Assembly: GCF_002159665.1 (NCBI RefSeq)
Contig: NZ_NFJC01000021.1
Coordinates: 1 to 53,018 of the forward strand
Length of the DNA: 53,018 bases
From: Desulfovibrio sp. An276
GTDB taxonomy: Bacteria; Desulfobacterota; Desulfovibrionia; Desulfovibrionales; Desulfovibrionaceae
Reading direction: 5' to 3'
The notes under the pieces are model-generated. The model was not told the origin of the DNA and made no database searches. It saw only the letters and a program-made list of their open reading frames with translations. The translations under genes were made by a program, and so were the position numbers. Shown here piece by piece: positions 25,827 to 34,740 of this stretch; positions within the stretch are counted from its first letter, which is position 1, and every line of letters starts with the position of its first letter.

Positions 25827-26717
25827 ATGGACAAGAAGAATCCGATTCTGAAATTCGGCGTGCCCAAGGGGTCGCTCGAGGACGCCACCGAGGACCTTTT
25901 CGCACGCGCAGGCTGGAAGATCTACAAGCACGAGCGCAACTACTTTCCCGAAGTGAATGACAGCGAGATGGTCTTGAGCTTGAGCCGCGTGCAGGAAATC
26001 GGCGGCTATGTGGCAGCAGGCATCCTGGACGCCGGCATCTCCGCCCTGGACTGGCTGCGCGAAATGGATCTGGAAGACGAGGTGGTGCAGGTCTGCAATC
26101 TTGTCTACTCCAAGAATTCCCTGCGCCAGAGCCGCTGGGTTTTGGCAGTTGCCGGCGACAGCCCCTACCAGAAGGCAGAGGATCTGCAGGGCAAGCGCAT
26201 TGCCACCGAAGTGCAGCATCTGTCCGAGCGCTATTTCGCGGAAAAGAACGTTGATGTAAACATCTTCTATTCCTGGGGTGCAACAGAGGCCAAGGTTGTG
26301 GAAGGCCTTGCCGACGGCATCGTGGAAGTGACCGAGACCGGCACCACCATCCGCGCCCACGGCCTGCGCATCATCGACGAGGTCATGTGCTCGAACCCCG
26401 TGCTTGTGGCCAACAAGAAAGCCTGGGAAGATCCGGCAAAGCGCCGCAAGATCGAACAGCTGCAGCTTCTTCTCGAAGGTGCCCTGCGTGCCGAGAGCCT
26501 TGTGGCCATCAAGATGAACGTGGCAAAGGAGAATCTCGCCAAGGTGGAGGCCATGCTGCCTGCCCTCAACTCCCCCACGGTCTCTCCCCTGCAAAACGGC
26601 ACCTGGTTCTCTGTGGAAACCGTTGTGCGCACGGATGTTGTCCGCGACCTCATTCCTCAGCTGAAGGAAGCCGGTGCCGAGGGCATCATCGAATACACCC
26701 TGAACAAGGTTATCTAG
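25827..26717 (+). CDS. hisG: ATP phosphoribosyltransferase, long form
   Basis: First and feedback-controlled step of histidine synthesis. 296 residues: the catalytic domain has FGVPKGSLEDAT near the start and GIVEVTETGTTIRAHGL (PRPP loop), and the C-terminal 75 residues are the HisG_C regulatory domain, so this long form does not need HisZ. Start at 25827 has GGGGGA upstream. Only two his genes are here, so the pathway is scattered. Confidence 0.94.
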   Translation: MDKKNPILKFGVPKGSLEDATEDLFARAGWKIYKHERNYFPEVNDSEMVLSLSRVQEIGGYVAAGILDAGISALDWLREMDLEDEVVQVCNLVYSKNSLRQSRWVLAVAGDSPYQKAEDLQGKRIATEVQHLSERYFAEKNVDVNIFYSWGATEAKVVEGLADGIVEVTETGTTIRAHGLRIIDEVMCSNPVLVANKKAWEDPAKRRKIEQLQLLLEGALRAESLVAIKMNVAKENLAKVEAMLPALNSPTVSPLQNGTWFSVETVVRTDVVRDLIPQLKEAGAEGIIEYTLNKVI

Positions 26718-26788
26718 CGAATTTCGCAAATTTCGGGCATGTTCGGGCTTACCCCTTGGGGCAGCCCGTGCACAACCCAAATTTCAAG

Positions 26789-26810
26789 GGCGCCTTCGAG
26801 CGCCTTTTTT
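26789..26810 (+). terminator. terminator after hisG
   Basis: GGCGC-CTTCGA-GCGCC stem followed by TTTTTT; 72 bases past the hisG stop and before the YkgJ-type gene. Confidence 0.8.
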
Positions 26811-26857
26811 CGCACAAAGGCGCAGGCACAAGGACTTGCGTCGCAAAGGAGAAATGA

Positions 26858-27655
26858 ATGAGCGGCAAGGAAACCCAACCCCTGTTTGACGAGGAAAAGG
26901 CCCAGGACTGGCTCGATTCCCTGCCCACCGTGGGCGAAGGCCAGACCTTCTGTTTTGAGTGCAACCCCGACATGCCCTGCTTCAACCGCTGCTGCAGGCA
27001 GCTCACCTTGCCGCTCACGCCCTACGACGTGATGCGCCTGTGCCGCAGGCTTGGCATGAAGTCGGATGTCTTTCTGGACAATTTTGCAAAGCTCAAGACC
27101 TTTCCGGATTCCGGCCTGCCCATAGTCATGCTGAACATGCTGAAAGATCCGGACGAAACCTGTCCCTTCGTGACACCCGCTGGCTGTCATGTCTACGAAG
27201 ACAGGCCGAGCGCGTGTCGCAGCTATCCCCTGGGCCGCGGAACCCAGCTTTCCCGCAACGGCGTGAGCGAGACCTTCTACCTTGTGCAGGAGCCCCACTG
27301 CCACGGCTTTGACGATGGCCGCGACTGGACAGCCAGGGAATGGTTCGAGCACGAGGGCCTTGAGCCCTACAATGTCTCAAACGATCGCTACATGCGCCTT
27401 GGCGCCATGATCACAGCCTCCGGCTCTCCCATAAGCGAGAAGATGGGCAACATGGCACTTTTGTGCCTCTATCAGCTCGACAGATTCCGCGAATTCATCA
27501 CCACCATGAACATCTTCAAGCGCGTGGAAGTGGACGAGGAGCGCCAGAAGGCCATCATGGAAAGCGATGAAGCTGCCCTCGAATTCGGCTACGATTGGGT
27601 TGAGCTTGTGCTTTTCGGTCAGAGCGAGGGACTCAAGAAGAAGGGACAGGCATAG
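26858..27655 (+). CDS. YkgJ family cysteine-cluster (putative Fe-S) protein
   Basis: 265 residues. Cysteines C32, C35, C41, C45 and C46 cluster near the N-terminus (FCFECNPDMPCFNRCC) with further ones in TCPFVTPAGCHVYEDRPSACR, the YkgJ/zinc-or-iron-chelating domain pattern. Function of the family is not established; Fe-S binding and maturation roles are proposed. An AAAGGAG site precedes two nested ATGs; only the one at 26858 is in frame. The C-terminal 130 residues are less conserved. Confidence 0.85.
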   Translation: MSGKETQPLFDEEKAQDWLDSLPTVGEGQTFCFECNPDMPCFNRCCRQLTLPLTPYDVMRLCRRLGMKSDVFLDNFAKLKTFPDSGLPIVMLNMLKDPDETCPFVTPAGCHVYEDRPSACRSYPLGRGTQLSRNGVSETFYLVQEPHCHGFDDGRDWTAREWFEHEGLEPYNVSNDRYMRLGAMITASGSPISEKMGNMALLCLYQLDRFREFITTMNIFKRVEVDEERQKAIMESDEAALEFGYDWVELVLFGQSEGLKKKGQA

Positions 27656-27695
27656 TTTTTGTCCGCAGAAGCAGCCTGGATATTTTTTGTTGGTG

Positions 27696-27725
27696 GTGCC
27701 AGACGGAATGCCTTCTGTCTGGCAC
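27696..27725. repeat. 13-bp hairpin upstream of tyrS
   Basis: GTGCCAGACGGAA-TGCC-TTCTGTCTGGCAC, fully paired with one G.T. No T-run follows on either strand (a T6 run lies before it on plus). 40 bases past the YkgJ-type stop; may be the processed 3' end of that mRNA or part of the tyrS leader. Confidence 0.5.
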
Positions 27726-27889
27726 TCAACATCTTGGGATAATAGATGAAATTTTGTATACCTTGGCTGTGGCAAAAAGTGCGGGCAAGCAGGGCAACTG
27801 TTTGCAATTGCTGAAAGGTCACGGTATGCTGTGAGGTTGAGAAGCCCAGATTTTTCCTGGGCCCGCCATATGTACAAGGAGAAGCATTG

Positions 27890-29083
27890 ATGCAGGATAT
27901 TGACTCTCAAATGGCCCTCATCAGGAGGGGTGCAGCCGAAATCATCGACGAGGGCGAACTTCGCAAGAAGCTTGAGAAGGGCACACCCTTGCGCGTCAAG
28001 GTCGGATTTGACCCCACAGCCCCCGATCTGCACCTGGGCCACACTGTCATCATGCAGAAAATGCGTCATTTCCAGGACCTCGGCCATACGATCATCTTCC
28101 TCATCGGCGACTTCACCGGCCGCATCGGCGATCCTTCCGGCAAGTCTGCCACAAGGCCTCCGCTCACCGAAGAGGAAGTGAACGCCAACGCCACAACCTA
28201 CAAGAAGCAGCTGTTCAAGATCCTGGATCCCGAGAAGACCATCGTGGAATTCAACTCCCGCTGGCTCGGAAAGATGGGCGCCGCGGACTTCATCCGTCTG
28301 GCCTCCAGCTACACAGTTGCCCGCATCATGGAGCGCGACGACTTTTCCAAGCGTTTTCATGAAAACACCCCCATTGCCATCCACGAATTCCTCTACCCCC
28401 TCTGCCAGGGCTACGACAGCGTCGCCCTGAAGGCAGACGTGGAAATGGGCGGCACGGACCAGAAATTCAACCTGCTTGTCGGCCGCAACCTCCAGTCCCA
28501 CTACGGCATGGAGCCCCAGTGCATTCTCACCATGCCCCTGCTCGTGGGCCTCGACGGCGTGCGCAAGATGAGCAAATCCTACAAGAACTACATCGGCATC
28601 GACGAGGCTCCCTCGCAGATCTTCGGCAAGACCATGAGCGTTTCCGACGATCTCATGTGGTCCTACTACGAGCTTCTTTCCGCAAAGGACATGAACGAGA
28701 TTGCCGCCTTAAAGAAGGGGGTGGCCGATGGCTCCCTGCATCCCAAGAAGGTCAAGGAGGAGCTGGCCCACGAGTTTGTGGCAAGGTTCCATGGCGAAAA
28801 GGCAGCAGACGAGGCCAGGGCCGACTTCAACGCAGTCTTTGCGGACGGTGGTGTTCCGGCAGACGCCCCCTCCGGCGAGATGGACGCAAAGGACGCCGAC
28901 CCCGTGTCCATCCTGGCCAATTTCGGCCTTGCCAAGAGCCGCAGCGAAGCCAGGCGCAAGATAGCCGAGGGTGGCTTCTACGTGGATGGCGCCCAGGTCA
29001 AGGACGACAAGACGCCCCTGACAAGCGGAAGCTACGTCATCCGCTTTGGCAAGAAGAAGTTCCTGAAGCTCACTGTTCGCTAA
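27890..29083 (+). CDS. tyrS: tyrosyl-tRNA synthetase (TyrZ type)
   Basis: Charges tRNA-Tyr. 397 residues: class I motifs HLGH (48-51) and KMSKS (226-230), tyrosine-site [20 protein letters not shown], and a C-terminal S4 RNA-binding domain (about 330-395). The KMSKS form is the TyrZ subgroup, not the E. coli KFGKT type. AAGGAG is 8 bases before the ATG at 27890; a TTG three bases earlier is possible but less likely. No T-box is visible in the leader. Confidence 0.95.
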   Translation: MQDIDSQMALIRRGAAEIIDEGELRKKLEKGTPLRVKVGFDPTAPDLHLGHTVIMQKMRHFQDLGHTIIFLIGDFTGRIGDPSGKSATRPPLTEEEVNANATTYKKQLFKILDPEKTIVEFNSRWLGKMGAADFIRLASSYTVARIMERDDFSKRFHENTPIAIHEFLYPLCQGYDSVALKADVEMGGTDQKFNLLVGRNLQSHYGMEPQCILTMPLLVGLDGVRKMSKSYKNYIGIDEAPSQIFGKTMSVSDDLMWSYYELLSAKDMNEIAALKKGVADGSLHPKKVKEELAHEFVARFHGEKAADEARADFNAVFADGGVPADAPSGEMDAKDADPVSILANFGLAKSRSEARRKIAEGGFYVDGAQVKDDKTPLTSGSYVIRFGKKKFLKLTVR

Positions 29084-29107
29084 GGGCAGCGCGCAAAGGT
29101 TTTTGTT

Positions 29108-29132
29108 GGGCCCCCATTTGCGGGGCCCTTTC
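29108..29132 (+). terminator. terminator after tyrS
   Basis: GGGCCCC-(7)-GGGGCCC followed by TTTCC. 25 bases after the tyrS stop. Confidence 0.75.
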
Positions 29133-29194
29133 CGTATCTGACAGGCATTGTTTTGTCGGACACTGTTTTGGACAGCACCAGAGGGATTGGTGTC

Positions 29195-30406
29195 ATGAGC
29201 AAGCTTTATGTCGCCCTGGTAGGACTTCCTGCCAGCGGCAAATCCACACTGGCCAAGAGAATACGCGACGATTTTGTGGATGAGGGCATCAACTGCGCCA
29301 TCTTCAACAATGGCGAACTGCGCAGAAAGATTGCTGGGCCAGCCTCGACAGAGTCCTCCTGGTACGCGCCGGACAACATCGAGGGGCGGGAGATCAGGGA
29401 ACACATCGCCCTTGCCAACATGCAGGAGGCCAGGAAGTTCCTCGCAGAAGGCGGGGATGTGGCAGTCCTTGACGCCACCAACGGCAGCCGCAAGCGCAGA
29501 AGACTCCTTGAGGAGACTCTGAACGACCATCCCCTGCTCTTCATAGAGTGTCTCAATGAGGACCCTGTCCTGCACGAGGCCTGCATACGCCGCAAGGCCC
29601 TTTTGCCGGAGTACGCCTCCTACAGCGAGGAGGATGCGGTAGAGAGCTTCAAGGCACGCATAGCCTACTACAACTCCATCTACGAACACCTGGACGAGGA
29701 AAAGTTCTACCTGTGCGTGGACACCATGGCAAACCGCATCATGGCGGAACGCCCCATGGAAGGATCTCCCTACTATCCTGCCATCCGCGAACTCATCGTG
29801 ACCACCTGGGCCAGGGAACTCTATCTTGTGCGCCACGGCCAGACAGAGTTCAACGCCGAGGGCCGCATTGGCGGGGATCCGCTTCTTTCGGAAAAGGGGC
29901 GCATGCAGGCAGCCCAGCTTGCAGAGCACATGAAGGACACGCGCATTGACTACATCTTTACCTCGACCCGCAGGCGCTCTGGGGAGACCGCAGCCTTCCT
30001 GGCGAAGACAAGGCCCGATGTGCGCATCTATGCCCTGCCCGAATTCGACGAGCTGAACGCAGGCATGTGCGAGAACATGCGCTACGAGGAAATACGCGAG
30101 ACAATGCCCGAGGTGACAAAGGGGCGCAATGCGGACAAGTTCAATTTCTGCTACCCCGGGGGCGAGAGCTACGCCATGGTCATGCAGCGCGTCTTGCGGG
30201 GTTTGCGCAGGGCACTCTTCCTCTCTGCAGGCGCGCCCACCTGCATAGTGGGCCATCAGGCCATAAACCGCGTGGTTCTTTCCATGTTCATGCGCCAGCG
30301 CACAGAGGACATTCCCTACATGTTCGTGCCGCAAAACCAGTACTACCGCATAGAGTGCACACCGCGCGTGCGGCTGGTCAAACGCATCCCGTATCTGCCC
30401 AAGTAA
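29195..30406 (+). CDS. 6-phosphofructo-2-kinase/fructose-2,6-bisphosphatase-like bifunctional protein
   Basis: 403 residues. The N-terminal half is a P-loop kinase of the 6PF2K family (GLPASGKST, 10-18; DATNGSRKRR). The C-terminal half is a histidine phosphatase with YLVRHGQTEFN (His214 expected phospho-acceptor), a second region FTSTRRRSGETA and VGHQAINR with the second catalytic His. This is the domain order of the eukaryotic regulator of fructose-2,6-bisphosphate, known in a few bacteria including Desulfovibrio. I start at the ATG at 29195; an upstream frame adds 14 residues. True substrate unproven. Confidence 0.85.
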   Translation: MSKLYVALVGLPASGKSTLAKRIRDDFVDEGINCAIFNNGELRRKIAGPASTESSWYAPDNIEGREIREHIALANMQEARKFLAEGGDVAVLDATNGSRKRRRLLEETLNDHPLLFIECLNEDPVLHEACIRRKALLPEYASYSEEDAVESFKARIAYYNSIYEHLDEEKFYLCVDTMANRIMAERPMEGSPYYPAIRELIVTTWARELYLVRHGQTEFNAEGRIGGDPLLSEKGRMQAAQLAEHMKDTRIDYIFTSTRRRSGETAAFLAKTRPDVRIYALPEFDELNAGMCENMRYEEIRETMPEVTKGRNADKFNFCYPGGESYAMVMQRVLRGLRRALFLSAGAPTCIVGHQAINRVVLSMFMRQRTEDIPYMFVPQNQYYRIECTPRVRLVKRIPYLPK

Positions 30407-30485
30407 GGTGTAGGGCAAGAGGGCTAGACAGAGGACAGTGAACAGCCTCTCACTCCAAGGTAAGACAGTTTAAAAGGGGAAATCT

Positions 30486-31784
30486 ATGTTTGTACAGCAT
30501 ATTGAAGGTCATAATTTCAGAGGTCTCCCAGACTTCTCCTTGGACTTACATAAAAGATTAAATATATTTATAGGTAATAATGGCACTGGAAAATCCAGTA
30601 TACTTTATTTTATAGCGTTGATGGTTTCACAATGTAGAAATATAACAAAATATGAATTATCTTGTAAATATTCAGATATTAATAATGAAAGTAATGAGTT
30701 TAATGGAAAAATAAAATGTAAACATGAAAACTCTTATGTTATAGCAAGTTATTCATATAGTGAAAATGAAAAAAAATCAAAATATTTTGAAAATTTTTCA
30801 GGTGAATTCAACGATAGCAATGAAAAAAATGGTCCTCTTTTTCAGCTGAGGAAAGAGGTCGAAGAGGGTGTCATTCCTTTTAAAAAGAATTTCCCTTTAG
30901 TTGTTTCCTATCCAACAAATAGAGCAATTCTCGAAATTCCTGAGCGTATAAGAGGATTTAAGCCAGCAGTAAATCCTGTTGATGCCCTTGATAATGCACT
31001 TGAAAGTAATCTTGATTTTCGCTCTTTTATTGCTCTCCTCCGCATGAGTGAAAATTATGCAAAAATAACTAAACAGAATAACGATCCATATATTCAATGG
31101 AAAGCAAAACAGATACAGGCAGTAAATACAGCTATCAGCACAGTGATCCCAGAATTTGGACAATTACACGTTACACAAAATCCATTTAAAATATCTATAC
31201 TAAAAAAAGAAAAACAGTTCTATTTTTTGCAACTTTCTGATGGAGAGAAGTGCTTGATCGCTTTGCTGGGAGACCTCGCGCAGCGACTTGCGATTTGTAA
31301 TCCTGCACTGGATAATCCATTGGAAGGCGATGGAGTTGTCCTAATTGATGAACTGGACCTTCATCTTCATCCTGCGTGGCAAAGTACTCTTATAGAGAAA
31401 TTGCTGAAAACATTTCCTAATTGCCAATTCATTGTCACAACTCATTCGCCTCTTGTCTTAAGTAGTGTTGAAGCTGACAGTATTTGGATAATGCAGGATG
31501 AATGTGCCCCCTATCACCCCGAGCGCTCCTATGGAATGGAAGCGTCGGAGTTGCTTCGAGAAATCATGGGAACACAAAGCCGTCCACAAGCCGTGACAAC
31601 AGCCCTTGAGGATATAGATCGCCTCATTGATGCAGAAAAATTTGATGAGGCTAGAGCTGCTATACGAAAATTGGCAAGTGTCACTGGAAAAATTCCTGCT
31701 ATATACGCAGCAAACAGCTACTTGACCATGATGGGAGAAGAACAGGCAGATATAGAGGATGAAGAACGTGATACCCATTCATAA
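30486..31784 (+). CDS. ptuA: AAA/ABC-type ATPase of a Septu-like defence pair (PtuA-like)
   Basis: 432 residues. Walker A GNNGTGKSS (30-38), signature-like LQLSDGEK (248-255), Walker B VVLIDELDLHLHP (284-296) and H-loop TTHSP (318-322): the OLD/RecF-like ATPase core used by PtuA of Septu and by the effector ATPase of Ec78-type retrons. AAAAGGGGAA precedes the ATG. Codon use and base content are strongly AT-rich in the first 700 bases compared with the neighbours, a sign of transfer. The 3' end overlaps the HNH gene by 26 bases. In known systems the ATPase forms a complex that restrains and directs the nuclease. Confidence 0.85.
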   Translation: MFVQHIEGHNFRGLPDFSLDLHKRLNIFIGNNGTGKSSILYFIALMVSQCRNITKYELSCKYSDINNESNEFNGKIKCKHENSYVIASYSYSENEKKSKYFENFSGEFNDSNEKNGPLFQLRKEVEEGVIPFKKNFPLVVSYPTNRAILEIPERIRGFKPAVNPVDALDNALESNLDFRSFIALLRMSENYAKITKQNNDPYIQWKAKQIQAVNTAISTVIPEFGQLHVTQNPFKISILKKEKQFYFLQLSDGEKCLIALLGDLAQRLAICNPALDNPLEGDGVVLIDELDLHLHPAWQSTLIEKLLKTFPNCQFIVTTHSPLVLSSVEADSIWIMQDECAPYHPERSYGMEASELLREIMGTQSRPQAVTTALEDIDRLIDAEKFDEARAAIRKLASVTGKIPAIYAANSYLTMMGEEQADIEDEERDTHS

Positions 31785-32481
31785 AAATCAAGAAAATCCA
31801 TTATTGGAATTTGAAAGGATTCCTGGTGTTACATATGATGACAACAGACTTCCTAAGAAGGAGCTAAAAGCAAGTCTTCTCAAAGAACAAGGTTATTTAT
31901 GCGCCTATTGTATGTCACGTATTTACGAAAATTCAATGAAGATTGAACATTGGTTGCCACAAAATCCTGACAATGAAGGATGTGAACTTTCGTCTGAGGA
32001 AAAAGAAGCTAATAGACAACATTCTATAGACTATAAAAATTTGTTGGCAGTTTGTAAAGGTGAAGAAGGAAAGCAATCACATCTTCAACATTGTGATACA
32101 AAGAAAGGTAATAAACGTCTATTATATAATCCGGCAAACCCAGATCATTATAATAAACTTAGAATAAAATATCTTCGTACAGGTAAAATTGAATCAGAAG
32201 ATAGTGATTTTAATGAACAACTTGGGGATGAAAAAATAGAATATGAAAAAAATACAAATGAAGGCATTCTTAATCTTAATTGTTCTAAGTTAATGTCTAA
32301 TAGGGCAGATGTAATTAATAAAATAATTGACACTTTGAATCAATTAAAAAATAGAGCTCCTTCAAGACAGATTGATTCTATTCTAGAAAAATGGTGTTCA
32401 CCAGACAGAAATGGAAGACTACAAGAATATGCAGGAGTTGCAATTTATTTTTTAACAAAAAGGCGTAAAATTAGATTGTGA
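31759..32481 (+). CDS. ptuB: HNH endonuclease of the same pair (PtuB-like, TIGR02646 type)
   Basis: 240 residues. CAYC (48-51) and KIEHWLPQN (61-69, with catalytic-site His64) followed by YKNLLAVCKG and LQHCDTKKGN give the zinc-finger HNH layout of TIGR02646, the putative HNH nuclease found beside retrons and Septu ATPases. The ATG at 31759 lies inside ptuA; a GTG at 31768 with GAGG 9 bases upstream is an equally good start. The gene is about one third GC. Expected to cut nucleic acid of infecting phage once released by the ATPase; target unknown. Confidence 0.82.
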   Translation: MKNVIPIHKNQENPLLEFERIPGVTYDDNRLPKKELKASLLKEQGYLCAYCMSRIYENSMKIEHWLPQNPDNEGCELSSEEKEANRQHSIDYKNLLAVCKGEEGKQSHLQHCDTKKGNKRLLYNPANPDHYNKLRIKYLRTGKIESEDSDFNEQLGDEKIEYEKNTNEGILNLNCSKLMSNRADVINKIIDTLNQLKNRAPSRQIDSILEKWCSPDRNGRLQEYAGVAIYFLTKRRKIRL

Positions 32482-32507
32482 CTAATAATTCTTGCCCGTA
32501 TACAGAA

Positions 32508-32542
32508 GAGGGACGGTCGAACACGATGTTCAACCGTCCCTC
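32508..32542. terminator. hairpin between the defence pair and azlD
   Basis: GAGGGACGGT (32508-32517) pairs with ACCGTCCCTC (32533-32542); the loop can extend the stem (AACA with TGTT). No strong T-run, but it lies between convergent gene ends and marks the edge of the AT-rich segment. Confidence 0.6.
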
Positions 32543-32569
32543 CTGCGTTCCTGCAAGACACGAAGGATC

Positions 32570-32911
32570 TTAGACATAGAGCCCGAAATAGCGCATGCCG
32601 GCCACAAAGGCCATGGCAAAGACAATGGTCGCAAAGAAGTTCTTGCTGACTATGGCGAAGATCATGCTGGCTATGCCAGCGACAAGGAAAACGTTGTTCA
32701 GGGGATCGGGGTTGAAGTTCCCCCCGTAGAACAGCAGATCCGGAGCCACGAGGGCTGCCATGACGGCTGCCGGTATGTAGTTGAGCCAGGTCTTTACGAA
32801 GGCCGGAAGCTCTCTTGAAAAGGCGTACAGAGGAAGGATGCGGGGGAGAACAGTGGCAAGGACGCAAACGCCCACGCAGATCATCATATTGCCAAGGGAC
32901 GTAGGGTTCAT
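32570..32911 (-). CDS. azlD: AzlD family branched-chain amino acid transporter subunit
   Basis: 113 residues with four hydrophobic segments; the small partner of AzlC. ATG overlaps the azlC stop by 4 bases (ATGA), so translation is coupled. The longer frame upstream is antisense-like sequence within azlC. Family members export branched-chain amino acids or analogues. Confidence 0.88.
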   Translation of the reverse strand: MNPTSLGNMMICVGVCVLATVLPRILPLYAFSRELPAFVKTWLNYIPAAVMAALVAPDLLFYGGNFNPDPLNNVFLVAGIASMIFAIVSKNFFATIVFAMAFVAGMRYFGLYV

Positions 32912-33660
32912 GCCTGAACCTCCTTGCCGGGATCGGAATCCCCGAATTTGCCCTTTTGCGACATCTTGGTCTCCACAATGGCGCAGATGGTTGCGGCAAT
33001 GATGGTTCCGAGAACCACGTTCCACTGTCCAAGGCCTGCGAGGCGCAGCATAATGGAGAAAAGGGCTGCGAGGATTGCGGCAATGATGTGCAGCCTGTCC
33101 GTGCACTGGGGAATGAGCAGGGCTATGAACATGCCGCACAGGGCGTAGTCAAGGCCAAGAGGGCGAACGTCGCTCACCATGCTTCCGCACAGGGCGCCGA
33201 CAACCGTTCCCATCACCCAGGCAAACTGGGCACAGCCCGTGGCCGTGAAGATGGCGGTCTTGTTGAGCTCCCAGCCCTGCTGGAAGGCTGTAATATGCAC
33301 TGCAAAGAGCTCGTCCGTTATTTGCCAGCCATAGATGAGGCGCGCAAGGCCCTTCAAGGGGCGGACATGGGGTGCCAGGGCCACGGCCATGAGGAAGTAG
33401 CGCAGGTTGGTGACAAAGACCGCCAAGGCAGTGGAGATGAGGCCTGCTCCTGCGAACCAGAGGGAAATGGTAATGAACTGGCCGGATCCTGCAAACATGA
33501 GGATGGAGGTGGCTGTGGCAAGCCAGATGGGCATGCCGCTTTGGGTGGCAAGCACGCCAAAGGCAAAGGCCACGGGCGCATAGCCAAGCATGATGGGCAA
33601 GGCTCTTGCAAAGCCAACTCGTACGGCCTTGAGCGTTTCGGGGGAAGTGGTGGCGTCCAT
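32908..33660 (-). CDS. azlC: AzlC family branched-chain amino acid exporter
   Basis: 250 residues, about eight hydrophobic segments; LGYAPVAFAFGVLA and MFAGSGQFI are typical of the family. Start at 33660 (MDATTSPETLK); the longer frame crosses the intergenic region. No good ribosome site is seen. In Bacillus azlCD is repressed by an Lrp-family protein; the tandem repeat directly upstream may be a comparable site. Confidence 0.88.
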   Translation of the reverse strand: MDATTSPETLKAVRVGFARALPIMLGYAPVAFAFGVLATQSGMPIWLATATSILMFAGSGQFITISLWFAGAGLISTALAVFVTNLRYFLMAVALAPHVRPLKGLARLIYGWQITDELFAVHITAFQQGWELNKTAIFTATGCAQFAWVMGTVVGALCGSMVSDVRPLGLDYALCGMFIALLIPQCTDRLHIIAAILAALFSIMLRLAGLGQWNVVLGTIIAATICAIVETKMSQKGKFGDSDPGKEVQA

Positions 33661-33666
33661 GTAGAA

Positions 33667-33692
33667 TGAATTGTTTGGGTGAATTGTTTGGG
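33667..33692 (-). promoter_or_regulatory. tandem 13-bp repeat directly upstream of azlC
   Basis: TGAATTGTTTGGG occurs twice without spacer (33667-33679 and 33680-33692). It ends 6 bases before the azlC start codon, so a bound protein would block translation initiation region or promoter. Candidate operator for azlCD. Confidence 0.5.
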
Positions 33693-33829
33693 GGCATGCC
33701 AGGTATAAGTCCTGCCTGGCACAGGCCGGCAGTCCAAATGCCGCATGTGTGGGCAACCAGCCAGCGGCCGCGCATGTATAATCCCCCATGCTCAGTTCGA
33801 CAAGAGTATGGGAGGGAAGGTGGTTTGTC

Positions 33830-33858
33830 TTGTTTCCGAAGGCACTGGGAACTATAGT
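33830..33858 (+). promoter_or_regulatory. promoter of aroE
   Basis: TTGTTT (33830-33835), 17-base spacer, TATAGT (33853-33858); start near 33865, 57 bases before the aroE ATG. Confidence 0.55.
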
Positions 33859-33921
33859 GCGCGCCATGCGCGGGATGGGATCAACCTTCCTGCAAAGATT
33901 TTCGAATCTCGGAGGCAGCAC

Positions 33922-34737
33922 ATGGAAACGCACAAGTCTGGACAGTATTTTGTCATAGGAAAGCCCATAGCGCACAGCCTAAGCCCGCTCATCCACAATC
34001 AGGCCCTAAGGGAACTGGGCCTTGAAGGGACATACAGTGCCAGGGAAGTGGCAGTGGAAGAGTTGGCGGACTTTTTTGCGGAGTTTCGTTCTGCCCACCA
34101 TGCAGGCTGCAACATTACCCTGCCTTTGAAGGTAGCTGCCTTAAGTCTTGTGGATGAGGCAAGCCAAAGGGCGCAAAGGCTTGGCGCCATCAACACCCTC
34201 TACTGGAGAGAGGGGCGCCTGATTGGCGAAAACACGGATGTTATCGGCTTTCGGGTACCCCTTGAGGGCAAGAATTTTGCCCACGCCCTGATTCTCGGTG
34301 CCGGTGGTGTCTCGCGGGCAGCCATCTGCGCCCTGCAGGAAATGCAGGTCAAAAAAATCACCATAACCAACAGAAGCCCTGAAAAAGCTCAGGCCCTGGC
34401 AGAGGAATTCGGCATAGGCTGCTCGCCCTGGGAGGAGCGCTCTGGCCTTGAGGCAGACCTTGTCATCAACGCCACAAGCCTTGGCATGAAGGGCGAGCGC
34501 GAGGACATGACCCCCTACCCCTTGTTCAGAGGCACAGGCCTTGCCTATGACATTGTTTACACGCCGGAGAAGACGAGATTCTTGCGCGAGGCCGAGGCCG
34601 CTGGCTGGCAGACGCAGAGCGGTGTTGCCATGTTTGTGGAGCAGGCCAGGGCATCCTTCAGGCTCTGGACAGGCCTTGAGATGCCCAAGGAGAGCGCCTA
34701 CACGGTTGTGCGCACAGCCCTTGCCGCAAGGAGCTGA
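33922..34737 (+). CDS. aroE: shikimate dehydrogenase
   Basis: Reduces 3-dehydroshikimate to shikimate with NADPH. 271 residues from the ATG at 33922, GGAGG 6 bases upstream. GKPIAHSLSPLIHN (shikimate site), NITLPLK with the catalytic Lys, GENTDVIGF and the NADP loop GAGGVSRA are all present. Monocistronic and 28 kb from the aromatic operon, without the attenuator. Confidence 0.94.
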   Translation: METHKSGQYFVIGKPIAHSLSPLIHNQALRELGLEGTYSAREVAVEELADFFAEFRSAHHAGCNITLPLKVAALSLVDEASQRAQRLGAINTLYWREGRLIGENTDVIGFRVPLEGKNFAHALILGAGGVSRAAICALQEMQVKKITITNRSPEKAQALAEEFGIGCSPWEERSGLEADLVINATSLGMKGEREDMTPYPLFRGTGLAYDIVYTPEKTRFLREAEAAGWQTQSGVAMFVEQARASFRLWTGLEMPKESAYTVVRTALAARS

Positions 34738-34740
34738 TAC

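Noticed and set aside
27656..27889. T-box or tyrosine leader peptide upstream of tyrS
   Set aside because: No T-box core and the short frames here are not tyrosine-rich; only a hairpin is present.
30407..30485. Retron non-coding RNA or reverse transcriptase next to the ATPase/HNH pair
   Set aside because: Only 79 bases lie upstream and no RT frame exists nearby, so a complete retron is not supported.
32700..33139. Longer N-terminal extension of AzlD
   Set aside because: The extension is the azlC coding sequence in another frame; the ATGA overlap gives the natural start.
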